From positions 1 to 48,351 of the forward strand of contig JAIRTL010000063.1 of the NCBI GenBank assembly GCA_031254915.1: DNA of 48,351 bases, in the 5' to 3' direction. Below the pieces are notes generated by a model, which saw only the letters and a list, made by a program, of their open reading frames with translations, made no database searches and was not told the DNA's origin. Made by a program: the position numbers and the translations under genes. This document shows, piece by piece, positions 40,122-48,351 of this stretch. Each line of letters opens with the position of its first letter. Positions within the stretch are counted from its first letter, which is position 1. Source of the DNA: Planctomycetota bacterium (GTDB lineage Bacteria; Planctomycetota; SZUA-567).

Positions 40122-42125
40122 CTAAAATTCGAACGACGCGAGGATGCTGTCGAACACCGGCGCGTACTGGTCGAAGATGTCAGTCGGCGCCCAGAATGAG
40201 ATGCGGAACGCGCGTTGCCGGCGCGGAATCACATATTGCCGACAGCGGAGGCTTTGACCGACTTGGTCGCAGGCGAAGTCGATGAACAGCGCCGGCGCCG
40301 CGCCGTCCGGATCGAAGGACACAAGCCTGCCGTCTATCAGGCGGAAGCGGTCGAGGCCGGACTGGAGGACGGCGATGTTGCCGTCGAGTTCGGCGCGGCC
40401 CGCGAGATAATCGCCTCCCAGCGCTTCGCACTTGATGTTGGCGAGCCGGTCCGGGCTTGCGATCTCCACCGAGTTCAGCTTCGCCGTGCCGTTCCATGCT
40501 TGCGGCAGCCGTAACGCGAACCCCCAATACAAATTCGCCATCCAGTCGCCTTCGACGATCGCGTAGGTGCGCCGATCGCCGATCACGAGTTCGGCATGGT
40601 TGCGGGCTGGCGTCTCGCGTCCGGCGGAGACGAGTTCAAGTGTAAAAAGCGGGTTCATCATGAACGCGGCCACATTCGGGCCCAGCGTCCCGTCCGGCAT
40701 GGACCGCTCCGCCAGCGCGTAGCCGGCGGGGAGGCCGACCCGGCTCACCGTCGTGTCCACGGGGATCCAGCCGCCGTTGATCCAGGCCTCGGCCCAGACG
40801 TGGTATACGGCTTCGCCCGGCCGCGCGAGGAAGCCCTGGCACAGCCGGCTGGGAATGCCGAGCCCGCGCGCCATCGTCGCGAACAGCCTGGCGTGATCGA
40901 GCGCGCAGCCCGTGCGGTTGACGAGAATGTCGGGCACCGCCGCCGCCGGCGGATTGTTCGGCGCGAAGGCGATCGCCTGGTTGATCCAGCCCGCGAGATA
41001 GCTGATCGCCTTGAGCGCGTTTTCCTCCGGGCGGCGGGTCTGGTCGTCGAGGACCGCGTTTCTGGCGGCGTCGAAGACGGCGCGGTTTTGCGCCGGCAAT
41101 GGGATCGACGCGGCGAGGTACGGCTGCACCTCGGGCGGGACCGACATCGGCAGGGTCGCCGCGACATCGACGCGCGGCGCGTTCCTGATGGTGACGATGT
41201 TCGTCTCGAAGCCGACGTCGACGATCTCAGCGTATTCCGAGGTCTGGAACACTTCCCGCCACGCGCCTGAGGGACCGCACCGCAACACGAGCCAGGCAAA
41301 GCTGTCCCATGCCGGCAGCGCGGCGCCGATGGCGATGCCGGCCGGAGCGCCGACCCCCTGGATTCCCGTCATCGGCTCCAGAGGCGTAAGCGGAGTCTGG
41401 GCGATCCGGCGTTCCTCATCGTATTCCCGGCGCGACGCCACCTGGTAGACCATTCCCTCCGACTCGAGACGAAGGAGGCGGCCGTCGGTTGTAAAGCGGG
41501 CGTATAGCGGCGGACGGCTTTCGGAACGGAACTCCGCCGTCCACGCCGCCGGTCCGGAAGGATCGGCGTTGTCGCTCCGCGCGCCGATGACGACGCTTTC
41601 CCGCGAAACTGTCCTGGCCTCGCGATCGAGGAGATCGACGGTGAGAGTTTTCCCCGGCGACAGATTGCGGCTCGCGAGCCATTCGCCGGAAATTTCGAAC
41701 AAAACGCTTTCGGGGACGGAGATTCTCGCGCTTTGTCCAAAATAGCCGTTGGCGACGATGTCGGCAACGCCGTCGGCGACGGTTATCTCCTCGCGGCCGA
41801 AGTCGCCGTAGAGGATCTCCTCTTCGCGATAGAGCGCCGCGCCTCCCGGAGTGGTGATGGTTTTGCTTTTCATGCTCCGTTGAAGCGGTTGCACGGACGA
41901 CTTTTCGTCCTCGATGATGACGCATGGCTGTTTTTGATACGTGCCGGGACGGCGGACAAAAAACCCTTTTTCGCGGATAACGCCGTTCTGTTCGATAAGA
42001 TAATAGACGCGTTTGTTGTCCCATGGATGCCGGTCGCCGGCGACGGTTGCGGGCGGCGTTGCGGAAGCGGACCGTGACATGACGGCGATGGTAAAAAGAC
42101 AGAGAATCAGAACCAAGCGGCGCAT
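40122..42125 (-). CDS. exported transglutaminase-like protein
   Basis: A 667-residue secreted protein with a signal peptide (MRRLVLILCLFTIAVMSRSASA). The N-terminal 350 residues are beta-rich. A transglutaminase-like (papain-fold) core follows: Cys in NRTGCALDHARLFATMARGL, His in AVYHVWAEAWINGGW and Asp in IPVDTTVSR, the expected catalytic triad order. A C-terminal domain of about 180 residues closes the protein. Such proteins act as periplasmic or surface proteases or cross-linkers; the target is unknown. The ATG at 42125 is chosen at the signal peptide, although its ribosome site is only a G-rich run. It stands alone between the nitroreductase remnant and rpoN. Confidence 0.8.
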   Translation of the reverse strand: MRRLVLILCLFTIAVMSRSASATPPATVAGDRHPWDNKRVYYLIEQNGVIREKGFFVRRPGTYQKQPCVIIEDEKSSVQPLQRSMKSKTITTPGGAALYREEEILYGDFGREEITVADGVADIVANGYFGQSARISVPESVLFEISGEWLASRNLSPGKTLTVDLLDREARTVSRESVVIGARSDNADPSGPAAWTAEFRSESRPPLYARFTTDGRLLRLESEGMVYQVASRREYDEERRIAQTPLTPLEPMTGIQGVGAPAGIAIGAALPAWDSFAWLVLRCGPSGAWREVFQTSEYAEIVDVGFETNIVTIRNAPRVDVAATLPMSVPPEVQPYLAASIPLPAQNRAVFDAARNAVLDDQTRRPEENALKAISYLAGWINQAIAFAPNNPPAAAVPDILVNRTGCALDHARLFATMARGLGIPSRLCQGFLARPGEAVYHVWAEAWINGGWIPVDTTVSRVGLPAGYALAERSMPDGTLGPNVAAFMMNPLFTLELVSAGRETPARNHAELVIGDRRTYAIVEGDWMANLYWGFALRLPQAWNGTAKLNSVEIASPDRLANIKCEALGGDYLAGRAELDGNIAVLQSGLDRFRLIDGRLVSFDPDGAAPALFIDFACDQVGQSLRCRQYVIPRRQRAFRISFWAPTDIFDQYAPVFDSILASFEF

Positions 42126-42354
42126 GCGTTCCCCCCCCGGGTTATGGGCCGGACTGCGGTGAATGAAACGGAATCCCGATGCGACAATCACGATGTTAAC
42201 AAAAATCGAACTCCATTGGCAACGCGTTTTTTACCAGTGAGACAATTTTTTCCGTGGATGGAGGCTTCGTTCTGGTTTGTCTTTATCCGTTTCTGTCTCG
42301 AAAGGGGTTGACGAACCGATCATCTTTTATCGTAAGAGGTTTTTGTTTTGATCG

Positions 42355-42383
42355 TTGACTCGGACGGGGGCAATCATTATCAC
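42355..42383 (+). promoter_or_regulatory. candidate promoter of rpoN
   Basis: TTGACT (42355-42360), 17 bases and TATCAC (42378-42383), 51 bases before the rpoN ATG. The rest of the 309-bp gap (42126-42434) shows AT-rich stretches but no other feature. Confidence 0.45.
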
Positions 42384-42434
42384 TACGTACTTCTTGAGTT
42401 GAATTAGCAATTTTTTTGCCATACGGGATGTTTT

Positions 42435-44012
42435 ATGAGTTCGGGAATGTCGACCAGCTTGGCCATGCAGGTGGCGCAGCGCCTCGAGATGGCGCTGACC
42501 CCGCAGATGATCCAGTCTATGGAGCTTCTGCAAATGCCTCTCATGCAGCTGGAACAGCGGCTCCGCCAGGAGCAGCTCGCCAATCCTGTGCTCGAGTTGT
42601 CCGATCTGGAGGACGACGAGGCAGTCCTACTCCATGACGCGACGGACGAAGCCGATGACGACCATGCCTCGGATTCGCCCGCCGGAGAATCCACGTTCGA
42701 CGACGTCATCGCCGACGACGACGGTGCGGCCGGGCTGGAGCGCGTCGACGACCTCGATCTCGATTGGGACGACGCATACGACGACAATCGACCGCCGCGC
42801 TCCTCGTGGGACAGCGACGACGACGAACAATACAATGCGATTACCAACGCCGAGGCGAGACCGCCGTCGCTGGCTGAATACCTACTCGCCCAGCTTGCGG
42901 AAACGCCGATGCCGGGTCGTATCCGCCGTCTCGCCGGAGGAATGGTCGAGAAGCTGGACGCCAACGGCTGGCTCACCGTCCCCCTGGCGGAAACAATCCC
43001 CGAGGGCGAGGAACCGCCCACGCCGGAAGAACTCGGGCATGCGCTCGCCGAAGTGCAAAAACTGGAACCTGACGGCGTCGGCGCGCGCAACCTGGCGGAA
43101 TGCCTTTTCCTGCAACTCGCCAACCGGCCGGAAAACGACGAAGTCGCGGTAGGCATTGTCGAACGCCATCTCGAGGATCTCGCCGCCAACCGTCTGCCGA
43201 AGATCGCCAAGGCGCTCAAGTGCGACATTGAGGACGTGAAGCGCGCCGCCGACCTCATCCGCACCCTCAATCCCCGTCCGGGTGCGGACCACTCCGCCGC
43301 CCCCGCCTTGGCGGTGAGGCCGGAATTGATCGTCGAGGAGGACGGCGACGACGACTTCCACGTCCGCCTCGCGTCGGGCGCAAGCCCGCAGGTGTCAGAC
43401 TTCTTCACCGCCCTGTTCGACAATTCGCGGCGCGGAAAAATGCTTCGCGAACGCGTGGAGCGCGACCCGGTGCGCGGGGAAACGTTCCGCCAGTTCCGCG
43501 AACAGATGCGGCGCTCCGGCCTCACGAGAAAATTCCGCGAAAAATACAACAACGCGCAATGGCTGGTGAAGGCGGTTCAGCAGCGGGAAAGGACGCTCCT
43601 TTCCGTGGCGGAGGAAATCGTCGTCGCGCAACGCGATTATCTACTCAGACGCACCTCCGCACCGGCGCCGCTCTTCATGCAGGATATCGCCGACCGGGTC
43701 GGCTACGACATTTCCACCGTCTCCCGCGCGGTGAAGGACAAGTACATCGACACGCCGCTCGGGATCAAGCCGCTCAAGGATTTCTTCTCCCGGGCCAGTG
43801 CGGCGACGCCAGGCAAGGAAGCGACGTCCAACGCCTCCGTGCTGGTCAAAATTAAGGGAATGATCGAAAACGAGGACAAGCGCCGTCCGCTCCGCGACAA
43901 CGAAATCATGGACCTTCTCGCCAAGGATGGAATCAGGCTCAAGCGCCGGTCCATCGTCAATTACCGTGAAAAGCTCGGCTATCCCAGCCACAGCCATCGC
44001 AAAGAACACTGA
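42435..44012 (+). CDS. rpoN: RNA polymerase sigma-54 factor
   Basis: A 525-residue alternative sigma factor that reads -24/-12 promoters and needs AAA+ activators. Region I is the Gln/Leu-rich start (AMQVAQRLEMALTPQMIQSM, LLQMPLMQLEQRL). An acidic region II spans about residues 55-125. The core-binding domain follows, then a helix-turn-helix (DIADRVGYDISTVSRAV) and the RpoN box, here KRRSIVNYREKLGYPS from residue 503, where ARRTVAKYRE is usual. The near-consensus sigma-54 site before flgA shows a probable local target. No activator gene is in the window. The next gene starts 16 bases after its stop. Confidence 0.95.
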   Translation: MSSGMSTSLAMQVAQRLEMALTPQMIQSMELLQMPLMQLEQRLRQEQLANPVLELSDLEDDEAVLLHDATDEADDDHASDSPAGESTFDDVIADDDGAAGLERVDDLDLDWDDAYDDNRPPRSSWDSDDDEQYNAITNAEARPPSLAEYLLAQLAETPMPGRIRRLAGGMVEKLDANGWLTVPLAETIPEGEEPPTPEELGHALAEVQKLEPDGVGARNLAECLFLQLANRPENDEVAVGIVERHLEDLAANRLPKIAKALKCDIEDVKRAADLIRTLNPRPGADHSAAPALAVRPELIVEEDGDDDFHVRLASGASPQVSDFFTALFDNSRRGKMLRERVERDPVRGETFRQFREQMRRSGLTRKFREKYNNAQWLVKAVQQRERTLLSVAEEIVVAQRDYLLRRTSAPAPLFMQDIADRVGYDISTVSRAVKDKYIDTPLGIKPLKDFFSRASAATPGKEATSNASVLVKIKGMIENEDKRRPLRDNEIMDLLAKDGIRLKRRSIVNYREKLGYPSHSHRKEH

Positions 44013-44028
44013 CGCGCGCGGAGCGGTC

Positions 44029-44763
44029 ATGCGGGAACTCAAAATCGTCACTCCCGACCTCGTCACCTTCACGCTGCGCCCGGCCGGCGCGGCGACCCGC
44101 TTCATGGCGTGGCTTCTGGATCAAATGATCCTCCTGCTCGTCAGAATCCTCACCATATTGGCTGTCGTCGGATCCGGTTTTCACGGCGTAATTCTCATTG
44201 TGATCGTTATAACCGCGCTTGAACTTCCCTATTATGCGTTCTTTGAATGGCGGTGGGCCGGGCAAACGCCGGGCAAGCGCCGCTTCGGTCTCCGGGTCGC
44301 GACCACAAACGGCGCCAGACTCGCCATGACCGACGTCCTGCTCCGCAACCTGGTTCGCGCCGCCGACAACCTTCCCGCCTTCATGCTGGTCGGCGGCCTT
44401 TTCGCGTTTTTCGATCCCCTGGGCAGGCGACTCGGCGATTTCGCGGCCGGAACGATCGTCATTGCGGAACGCGCCGGAACGGCCGGCCTGCCTCCGGTGG
44501 ACCGCGCGCGCCCGAACTCCTATAATGCCGACGCCGCGTGCCGACGCCGCATCCTCGCCCGGGCGACGCACGAAGACCGTGACCTTGCGAACGACTTGAT
44601 GTGGCGCCGTGACGATCTCGACGACGAGATGCGCATCGAACTATTCCGAAGACTGGCCGCAGTTTTCACCAAACGCTTTTCATTGCCCGACGCCCCCGGC
44701 CTCAGCGATGAACAGAAAGTCCTCAACGTCGCGCTCATCCTCGATGATCGCAACGACGGTTGA
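44029..44763 (+). CDS. RDD-family membrane protein
   Basis: A 244-residue inner-membrane protein. RDD motifs: Arg in ATRFMAWLLDQMILLLV with the Asp pair region, WRWAGQTPGKRRFGLRV, and DPLGRRLGDFAAGTIVI. Three to four helices lie in the first 150 residues, followed by a soluble tail rich in charged residues that resembles a small helical domain. RDD proteins have varied or unknown roles, some in ion transport. The ATG at 44029 is close to the rpoN stop, so the two are probably cotranscribed. Confidence 0.82.
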   Translation: MRELKIVTPDLVTFTLRPAGAATRFMAWLLDQMILLLVRILTILAVVGSGFHGVILIVIVITALELPYYAFFEWRWAGQTPGKRRFGLRVATTNGARLAMTDVLLRNLVRAADNLPAFMLVGGLFAFFDPLGRRLGDFAAGTIVIAERAGTAGLPPVDRARPNSYNADAACRRRILARATHEDRDLANDLMWRRDDLDDEMRIELFRRLAAVFTKRFSLPDAPGLSDEQKVLNVALILDDRNDG

Positions 44764-45026
44764 ATGGCTATCGCCCGACCGAGTCAGCATCTTGACGCAC
44801 CGCGCCATATAACGCCGTGCGACATGGACCATAACTCCCAATTGCACGGAACTCCGCGTCATGATTCCCGGAACAATAGCATCGACAATACGAAAAAATA
44901 CCTCCATAACGCATGTTTGCGAACCTACGGCGTTTTCGCAAATAGTTGATCTTTCCCCGGCGCATTTTGGTTGGCGCAGTTGAGCCCGAAAACGCAACAG
45001 GGAGGCCAATCATTTCAGAAAACGCG
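44764..45026. other. 263-bp gap between convergent genes
   Basis: No gene. A perfect 8-bp inverted repeat, TTTGCGAA (44916-44923) with TTCGCAAA (44935-44942), could be a weak terminator for either side; no clear U-run follows. Confidence 0.35.
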
Positions 45027-45488
45027 CTACGCCCCTCTTTCGCCCGACCGCGCTTCCGCCTGCGCCACGGAGATGCGTCGTATTAATTCATCGGTGAACT
45101 TGTCGCGTTTCTTTTTTCCCATGTTGTTTCGTTCGAGCTTTTTGACATAGCCGCGATAAAAAATGCACATGATTGTGTCGCGCCGTATCAATTTAAAAAT
45201 GAATCCGCCGATGGCCGGCAGCAAAATGCACAATCCCGCCAAGTTGACCACTGCGAGCACCATCAAGCCGACGATAAGAACGACGGCAAAAATAATGCCG
45301 TCGCGTACCGATCGGAACACGGTGCCGGATGCAACGCCGTCGATCTCTACATAGGGTATCCGCGTGATCCTGTCGGTAAGAATGTCCGGCTCGAAAATGA
45401 CCAGACACTCCGGTTCGAAAAGCGCTCCGCCCCTTTCAAGGCCGCTATTGTCCGACACGGTGAAATCCATGGCAAAAGCGCTTTCCAT
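45027..45488 (-). CDS. membrane protein of unknown function (third gene of RDD operon)
   Basis: A 153-residue protein with a soluble N-terminal part (FEPECLVIFEPDILTDRI), a central hydrophobic hairpin (IIFAVVLIVGLMVLAVVNLA, then LCILLPAIGGFIF) and a basic C-terminal tail (KKLERNNMGKKKRDK). I recognise no family; the layout resembles small PH-like or stress-linked membrane proteins. The ATG at 45488 is two bases after the upstream stop; another ATG at 45470 has a better-placed GGAAAG. Cotranscribed with the two genes upstream. Confidence 0.65.
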   Translation of the reverse strand: MESAFAMDFTVSDNSGLERGGALFEPECLVIFEPDILTDRITRIPYVEIDGVASGTVFRSVRDGIIFAVVLIVGLMVLAVVNLAGLCILLPAIGGFIFKLIRRDTIMCIFYRGYVKKLERNNMGKKKRDKFTDELIRRISVAQAEARSGERGA

Positions 45489-45490
45489 TG

Positions 45491-46051
45491 TCACGGCATG
45501 AACGCAAGGTAAGCCAAATACGCAATCGCCGCGAAGACAACGATGTTCATCTGCAACCAAAAAATCGGGCTTCCGATGCCGGCTACTTTTCGAAACAGGG
45601 CATTTTCTTGAATCAATGTCCTGGTCTTGATTACGTTGATGATGGAGATAATCAGAAAAAACGGGCAGAACGGCGGCATGAGCATACTGAACACCGTCAT
45701 CAACTTCGGCGCCCGGTCCGGCCTGGAGAGCGTGAACGGCAGGATTTTATCACGCGCCTCCCCGTCGACCCTGTCGATGTATTGCACGCTGTAATCGGCG
45801 CCGGCCACCTTGACGCGGCAGAGCGGGCAAATGTAATCGCCGCTGCCTGCGCAGACGGCGACGGCGGCCTTGTCGGGATGGTTGGCGCACACCGCCTCGC
45901 CGGGCATCGCCGGCGTTCCCGCGGATTCATCCTGCTCGCGGGGAACGCAAGTGTAAACGTGTCCGCGCCAGCCGCAGTTGCCGCAGCGCTGGCTGTCGTT
46001 TTGGGTGAACAACCACCCTTTGCGACAACTGGGGCACAAGGATTTGTTCAT
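45491..46051 (-). CDS. zinc-ribbon membrane protein of unknown function
   Basis: A 186-residue protein. The N-terminus has a rubredoxin-like pair of knuckles (CPSCRKGW and CGNCGW). A second cysteine set follows (CANHPDKAAVAVC, then CPLCRVKVAG), typical of B-box-like or DUF zinc domains. Two membrane helices come after it (FSMLMPPFCPFFLIISIINV and the IFWLQMNIVVFAAIAYLAYL segment). The function is unknown. Its ATG overlaps the TGA of the RDD gene (ATGA), a sign of coupled translation. Confidence 0.72.
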   Translation of the reverse strand: MNKSLCPSCRKGWLFTQNDSQRCGNCGWRGHVYTCVPREQDESAGTPAMPGEAVCANHPDKAAVAVCAGSGDYICPLCRVKVAGADYSVQYIDRVDGEARDKILPFTLSRPDRAPKLMTVFSMLMPPFCPFFLIISIINVIKTRTLIQENALFRKVAGIGSPIFWLQMNIVVFAAIAYLAYLAFMP

Positions 46052-46887
46052 TCCCTATCTCCGGGCGCGTCGGTCGATTGATCGGCGACGGCGATTTCCG
46101 CTTCGACGGCCTGCGGAGAACCATCCCGATTGGGCGACGGAGACGATGCTTGCCACAAGGGTTGCTTCCGATCCACCACCATATTGTGGGGAGAATATTC
46201 CGGAACCATCACGACCCTGGTGCCGGCGAGCCGATCATGGAGCGCGCGTCCGTATTCCGTGTCGACAATGAGTGCGGTGCTGTTCGCCAGACCGTAAATT
46301 GAGGCGCCGACCGAAAGAACCATCGTCGCGAGCGGAAAATAGAAGCCTATCGTCAAGGTGGCGATCTGCGAAATCTGCCCGACGCCGTTCGACCAAAATG
46401 ACCGTATGGCTGCGGTTCTGAGCGTCAAAGGCGAGCCGTCCATATTGACGACCTTGTAGCCTCCGGCGATCTTGCCGGGGGACTGTCCGCCCTTCCAATG
46501 AAAGAACGTATAATACAGAAAACAGATAAACGATGAGACGACGACGCCGGACAGCACCCCTAAAGTGCCTTCGAATCCGGTGGCGCTTTCCCCCATCGCC
46601 ATGAACGGCGCGGTGACGGCGATAGAACCCAGCGACAAGACGCCGCCGACAACGCCGAGAATAGCGCCGTCGAGCGTTGAACAGAGAAGCCGGCGGAGAA
46701 ACGACGGCCTGACCAGGCCGTCGGTCAACGGATTTCCGTACATGAGTCGGTTGAAGAGAATGTTTTTACCCGCAGCCGAGACCCGGCATCCCTGGAAATC
46801 GACCGAATCCGCGCGCAGCACGGGCTGGCGCGTAACGTCGCAGTGGACCCATTCCCCGGGTTCGAGGCCCTTGTCGTGAACAGTCAT
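46048..46887 (-). CDS. RDD-family membrane protein (first gene of three-gene operon)
   Basis: A 279-residue protein. A short soluble domain with Cys residues comes first (GEWVHCDVTRQPV; DSVDFQGCRVSAAGKN). The RDD domain follows: RPSFLRRLLCSTLDGAILG, several helices, WKGGQSPGKIAGGYKV and DTEYGRALHDRLAGTRVV. It ends in a disordered tail. The same domain family occurs in the gene beside rpoN, 1.3 kb away on the other strand, so the two may be distant paralogues. A TATATA box about 40 bases upstream may be part of its promoter. Confidence 0.8.
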   Translation of the reverse strand: MTVHDKGLEPGEWVHCDVTRQPVLRADSVDFQGCRVSAAGKNILFNRLMYGNPLTDGLVRPSFLRRLLCSTLDGAILGVVGGVLSLGSIAVTAPFMAMGESATGFEGTLGVLSGVVVSSFICFLYYTFFHWKGGQSPGKIAGGYKVVNMDGSPLTLRTAAIRSFWSNGVGQISQIATLTIGFYFPLATMVLSVGASIYGLANSTALIVDTEYGRALHDRLAGTRVVMVPEYSPHNMVVDRKQPLWQASSPSPNRDGSPQAVEAEIAVADQSTDAPGDRE

Positions 46888-47125
46888 TCGTCCGAATCCT
46901 GTCGGAAACGTCGCAAGCCGAAATTGTGCCGGTTATATACTGTGGACTTTTTGAAGGTATGCAGCCCAAACGAGCGCATTAACAAGTATTTCCTGAATTA
47001 TCGTAAGGTCGGAGCGTGAGGACGACATGGCCATAATTCTTTCACCCCCACTGCTGTCCGGATATCGTTGCCTTTTTCCCCGTACTGTTTATAAGTTCCA
47101 CTGTATACGACATGTCGATTCTCCA

Positions 47126-48094
47126 TTAGAATCCGTAATCCGCCAATCGAACGATCAACCTCCTTAAACCTCCTTCAATCAAGCCGTATCGGGAAATCAA
47201 TTCATCCGCCTTCTCCTTGGTTATGGGGATCGCCTCGCTTCTGAGCCCCTTTCCGCTCCCCTTGGTGGCTGTCAGCCGCAGAGCGTAATCCCCATCGGCA
47301 TGGAGAAAGTGTAAAATATAAATTTGCTTCTTCTTTCCGTTTTGTTCAACAAATGAGCCGACAAATGTACGATATTTAGAAAATTCAGAAATCAATTTGT
47401 CCATTTCCCCTCTGGTCGTGGGAATCGTCACGCTTCCGATCCCCTTGGCGGATACAAGGCGCATACTGCAATTTTCCAAATCGAATCTCGATACAAATAC
47501 CTTCTGTCGTAACCTATCAGCAGAATAATACGCGTGCGCGCGCGCCGAAAAAGGACGATTCGTGTTTACCGTGAGACAATGCTCCGCGATAAATAAGTAT
47601 AAAATTAGATATCCGCACCACATCAAACGATTTTCAGGCCAACGAAACGCTAACCTCGGACTGAAATACAGAGGAAAGTAGCTTGTAGGCTGAGCCCATT
47701 GCGGCCATGGACTTAACATTTGATCGAGGATCGATGTAACCGATGTAAATTTTATAGATTCGGGAGACGGTATTAAAATTACGCCGAACCAAAGATATAC
47801 GGATATCGCCAATCCTGTCAGACAGGCAACAGATCCCGTTATCGCAATAAGGCCCTTGTTTCTCATTCTAAAATGGGTGATGACCAACAACGGTGGCAGT
47901 GAAGCAATCGCTGCGGATGCCACCGAACCCGTCATTGCACATATATAAAAAACAGGGAAGTGAGTTATAAAAAGAATGAAAGGAAATATCGCGATCGGCG
48001 AAAACAAGGTTGTCGAAAGAAACAAAACCGCGTATGAAAGCGCCCGGTCACCGTTTTGCTGCCTCACTCCAGAGGCGCATCTCATCTTTGTCAT
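47126..48094 (-). CDS. polytopic membrane protein of unknown function
   Basis: A protein of about 322 residues with four or five hydrophobic segments in the first 190 residues (SYAVLFLSTTLFSPIAIFPF; LIAITGSVACLTGLAISVYL; MWCGYLILYLFIAEHCL). A soluble C-terminal domain holds two similar units, each with a run like IPTTRGEMDKLISEF or IPITKEKADELISRYG. I know no family. The ATG at 48094 overlaps the TGA of a short upstream frame; a TTG at 48121 with GGAG before it would add nine residues. Base composition is clearly more AT-rich than the rest of the window, which suggests a different origin. Confidence 0.65.
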   Translation of the reverse strand: MTKMRCASGVRQQNGDRALSYAVLFLSTTLFSPIAIFPFILFITHFPVFYICAMTGSVASAAIASLPPLLVITHFRMRNKGLIAITGSVACLTGLAISVYLWFGVILIPSPESIKFTSVTSILDQMLSPWPQWAQPTSYFPLYFSPRLAFRWPENRLMWCGYLILYLFIAEHCLTVNTNRPFSARAHAYYSADRLRQKVFVSRFDLENCSMRLVSAKGIGSVTIPTTRGEMDKLISEFSKYRTFVGSFVEQNGKKKQIYILHFLHADGDYALRLTATKGSGKGLRSEAIPITKEKADELISRYGLIEGGLRRLIVRLADYGF

Positions 48095-48243
48095 GCAACA
48101 TTTGTCCACAGTTCGTCCCAATCCCCATTTCTCCAGGCGCGTTCCAAGGCGAGGAGATTACTTTCTCCCTCCCTACGCACCTTCAGTCGTCTCGAATTCG
48201 TTCCAAAGAAGAGAAAGGTGGAAGCCCACCAACCAAGGCTCAA
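48091..48243 (-). CDS. possible short ORF coupled to the membrane protein gene
   Basis: Fifty codons from a TTG (48243) with GAGGGA seven bases ahead. The peptide ends GESNLLALERAWRNGDWDEL then WTNVA, and its TGA overlaps the next gene's ATG. The end looks like an amphipathic helix pair; the start is uncertain. It may also be the tail of a broken gene. The remaining 108 bases to the window edge show no supported feature. Confidence 0.3.
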   Translation of the reverse strand: MSLGWWASTFLFFGTNSRRLKVRREGESNLLALERAWRNGDWDELWTNVA

Positions 48244-48351
48244 CCATCTATCCCTCAGTCACGAAGCAAACGACTTGGACCTGCCCCGCTTCAGGAACAT
48301 CATCCCAAGACCAACGCAGCGTAAAATTAAACAGCATAACCCGTCGAACGG

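Overview
The window is a GC-rich chromosomal segment from a diderm, flagellated bacterium. It encodes flagellar P- and L-ring proteins (FlgI, FlgH, FlgA), a sigma-54 factor, TolC- and HtrA-type envelope proteins and GroES/GroEL. The start of the phosphoglycerate mutase (IIRDGWG motif), the arogenate-dehydrogenase-like TyrA, the AroD-AroE fusion and the type II DAHP synthase together suggest the Planctomycetes/Lentisphaerae side of the PVC group. That placement is an inference with low certainty. There is no rRNA or tRNA gene, no CRISPR array and no recognisable anti-phage system.

Layout. 1-5.4 kb: 5' part of gpmI (-), a nucleoside deoxyribosyltransferase-like gene, an HtrA protease, adk, a small Cys-rich ORF and ilvD (-). 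5.5-11 kb: ruvC, an IS5-type transposase remnant, groES-groEL (-) and a large lipoprotein of unknown function (-). 11.4-16.2 kb: a polar amino-acid ABC transporter (binding protein, permease, ATPase), a dicarboxylate/amino-acid:cation symporter, a GNAT acetyltransferase and a SemiSWEET-like membrane protein. 16.2-25.8 kb: aromatic amino-acid biosynthesis. aroC-pheA-aroDE-aroK-aroB-tyrA form one operon, with aroA convergent to it and a type II DAHP synthase gene after that. All seven shikimate steps plus the prephenate branches lie within 10 kb. 25.8-34.7 kb: rhaA, a TolC-like lipoprotein with a small exported partner, a GAF/PP2C-like protein, an iron alcohol dehydrogenase and argG. 35-39 kb: a flgA-flgH-flgI-flgJ-flgN operon (-). 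39.3-48.3 kb: a frameshifted nitroreductase, a transglutaminase-like exported protein, rpoN, RDD-family membrane proteins and an AT-richer end with an unknown membrane protein.

The most striking find is the leader of the aromatic operon. A promoter at 16257-16284 is followed by a 26-codon leader peptide with nine Phe/Tyr/Trp codons. Mutually exclusive hairpins and a U-run terminator lie in front of aroC. This is the layout of ribosome-mediated transcription attenuation, here governing a whole common-pathway operon rather than trp or pheA alone. The same operon carries a PheA whose chorismate mutase domain is cut down to a vestige, and an antisense remnant of a group II intron.

Other points of note. 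A structured repeat of about 125 bp occurs three times between genes and shows a compensatory base change in its hairpin. A near-consensus sigma-54 promoter lies in front of flgA, with rpoN only 3.4 kb away. A SpoIIE/PP2C-like protein has lost the usual metal-binding acidic residues. Two short palindromic elements, at 8929 and 24301, share a common end motif.
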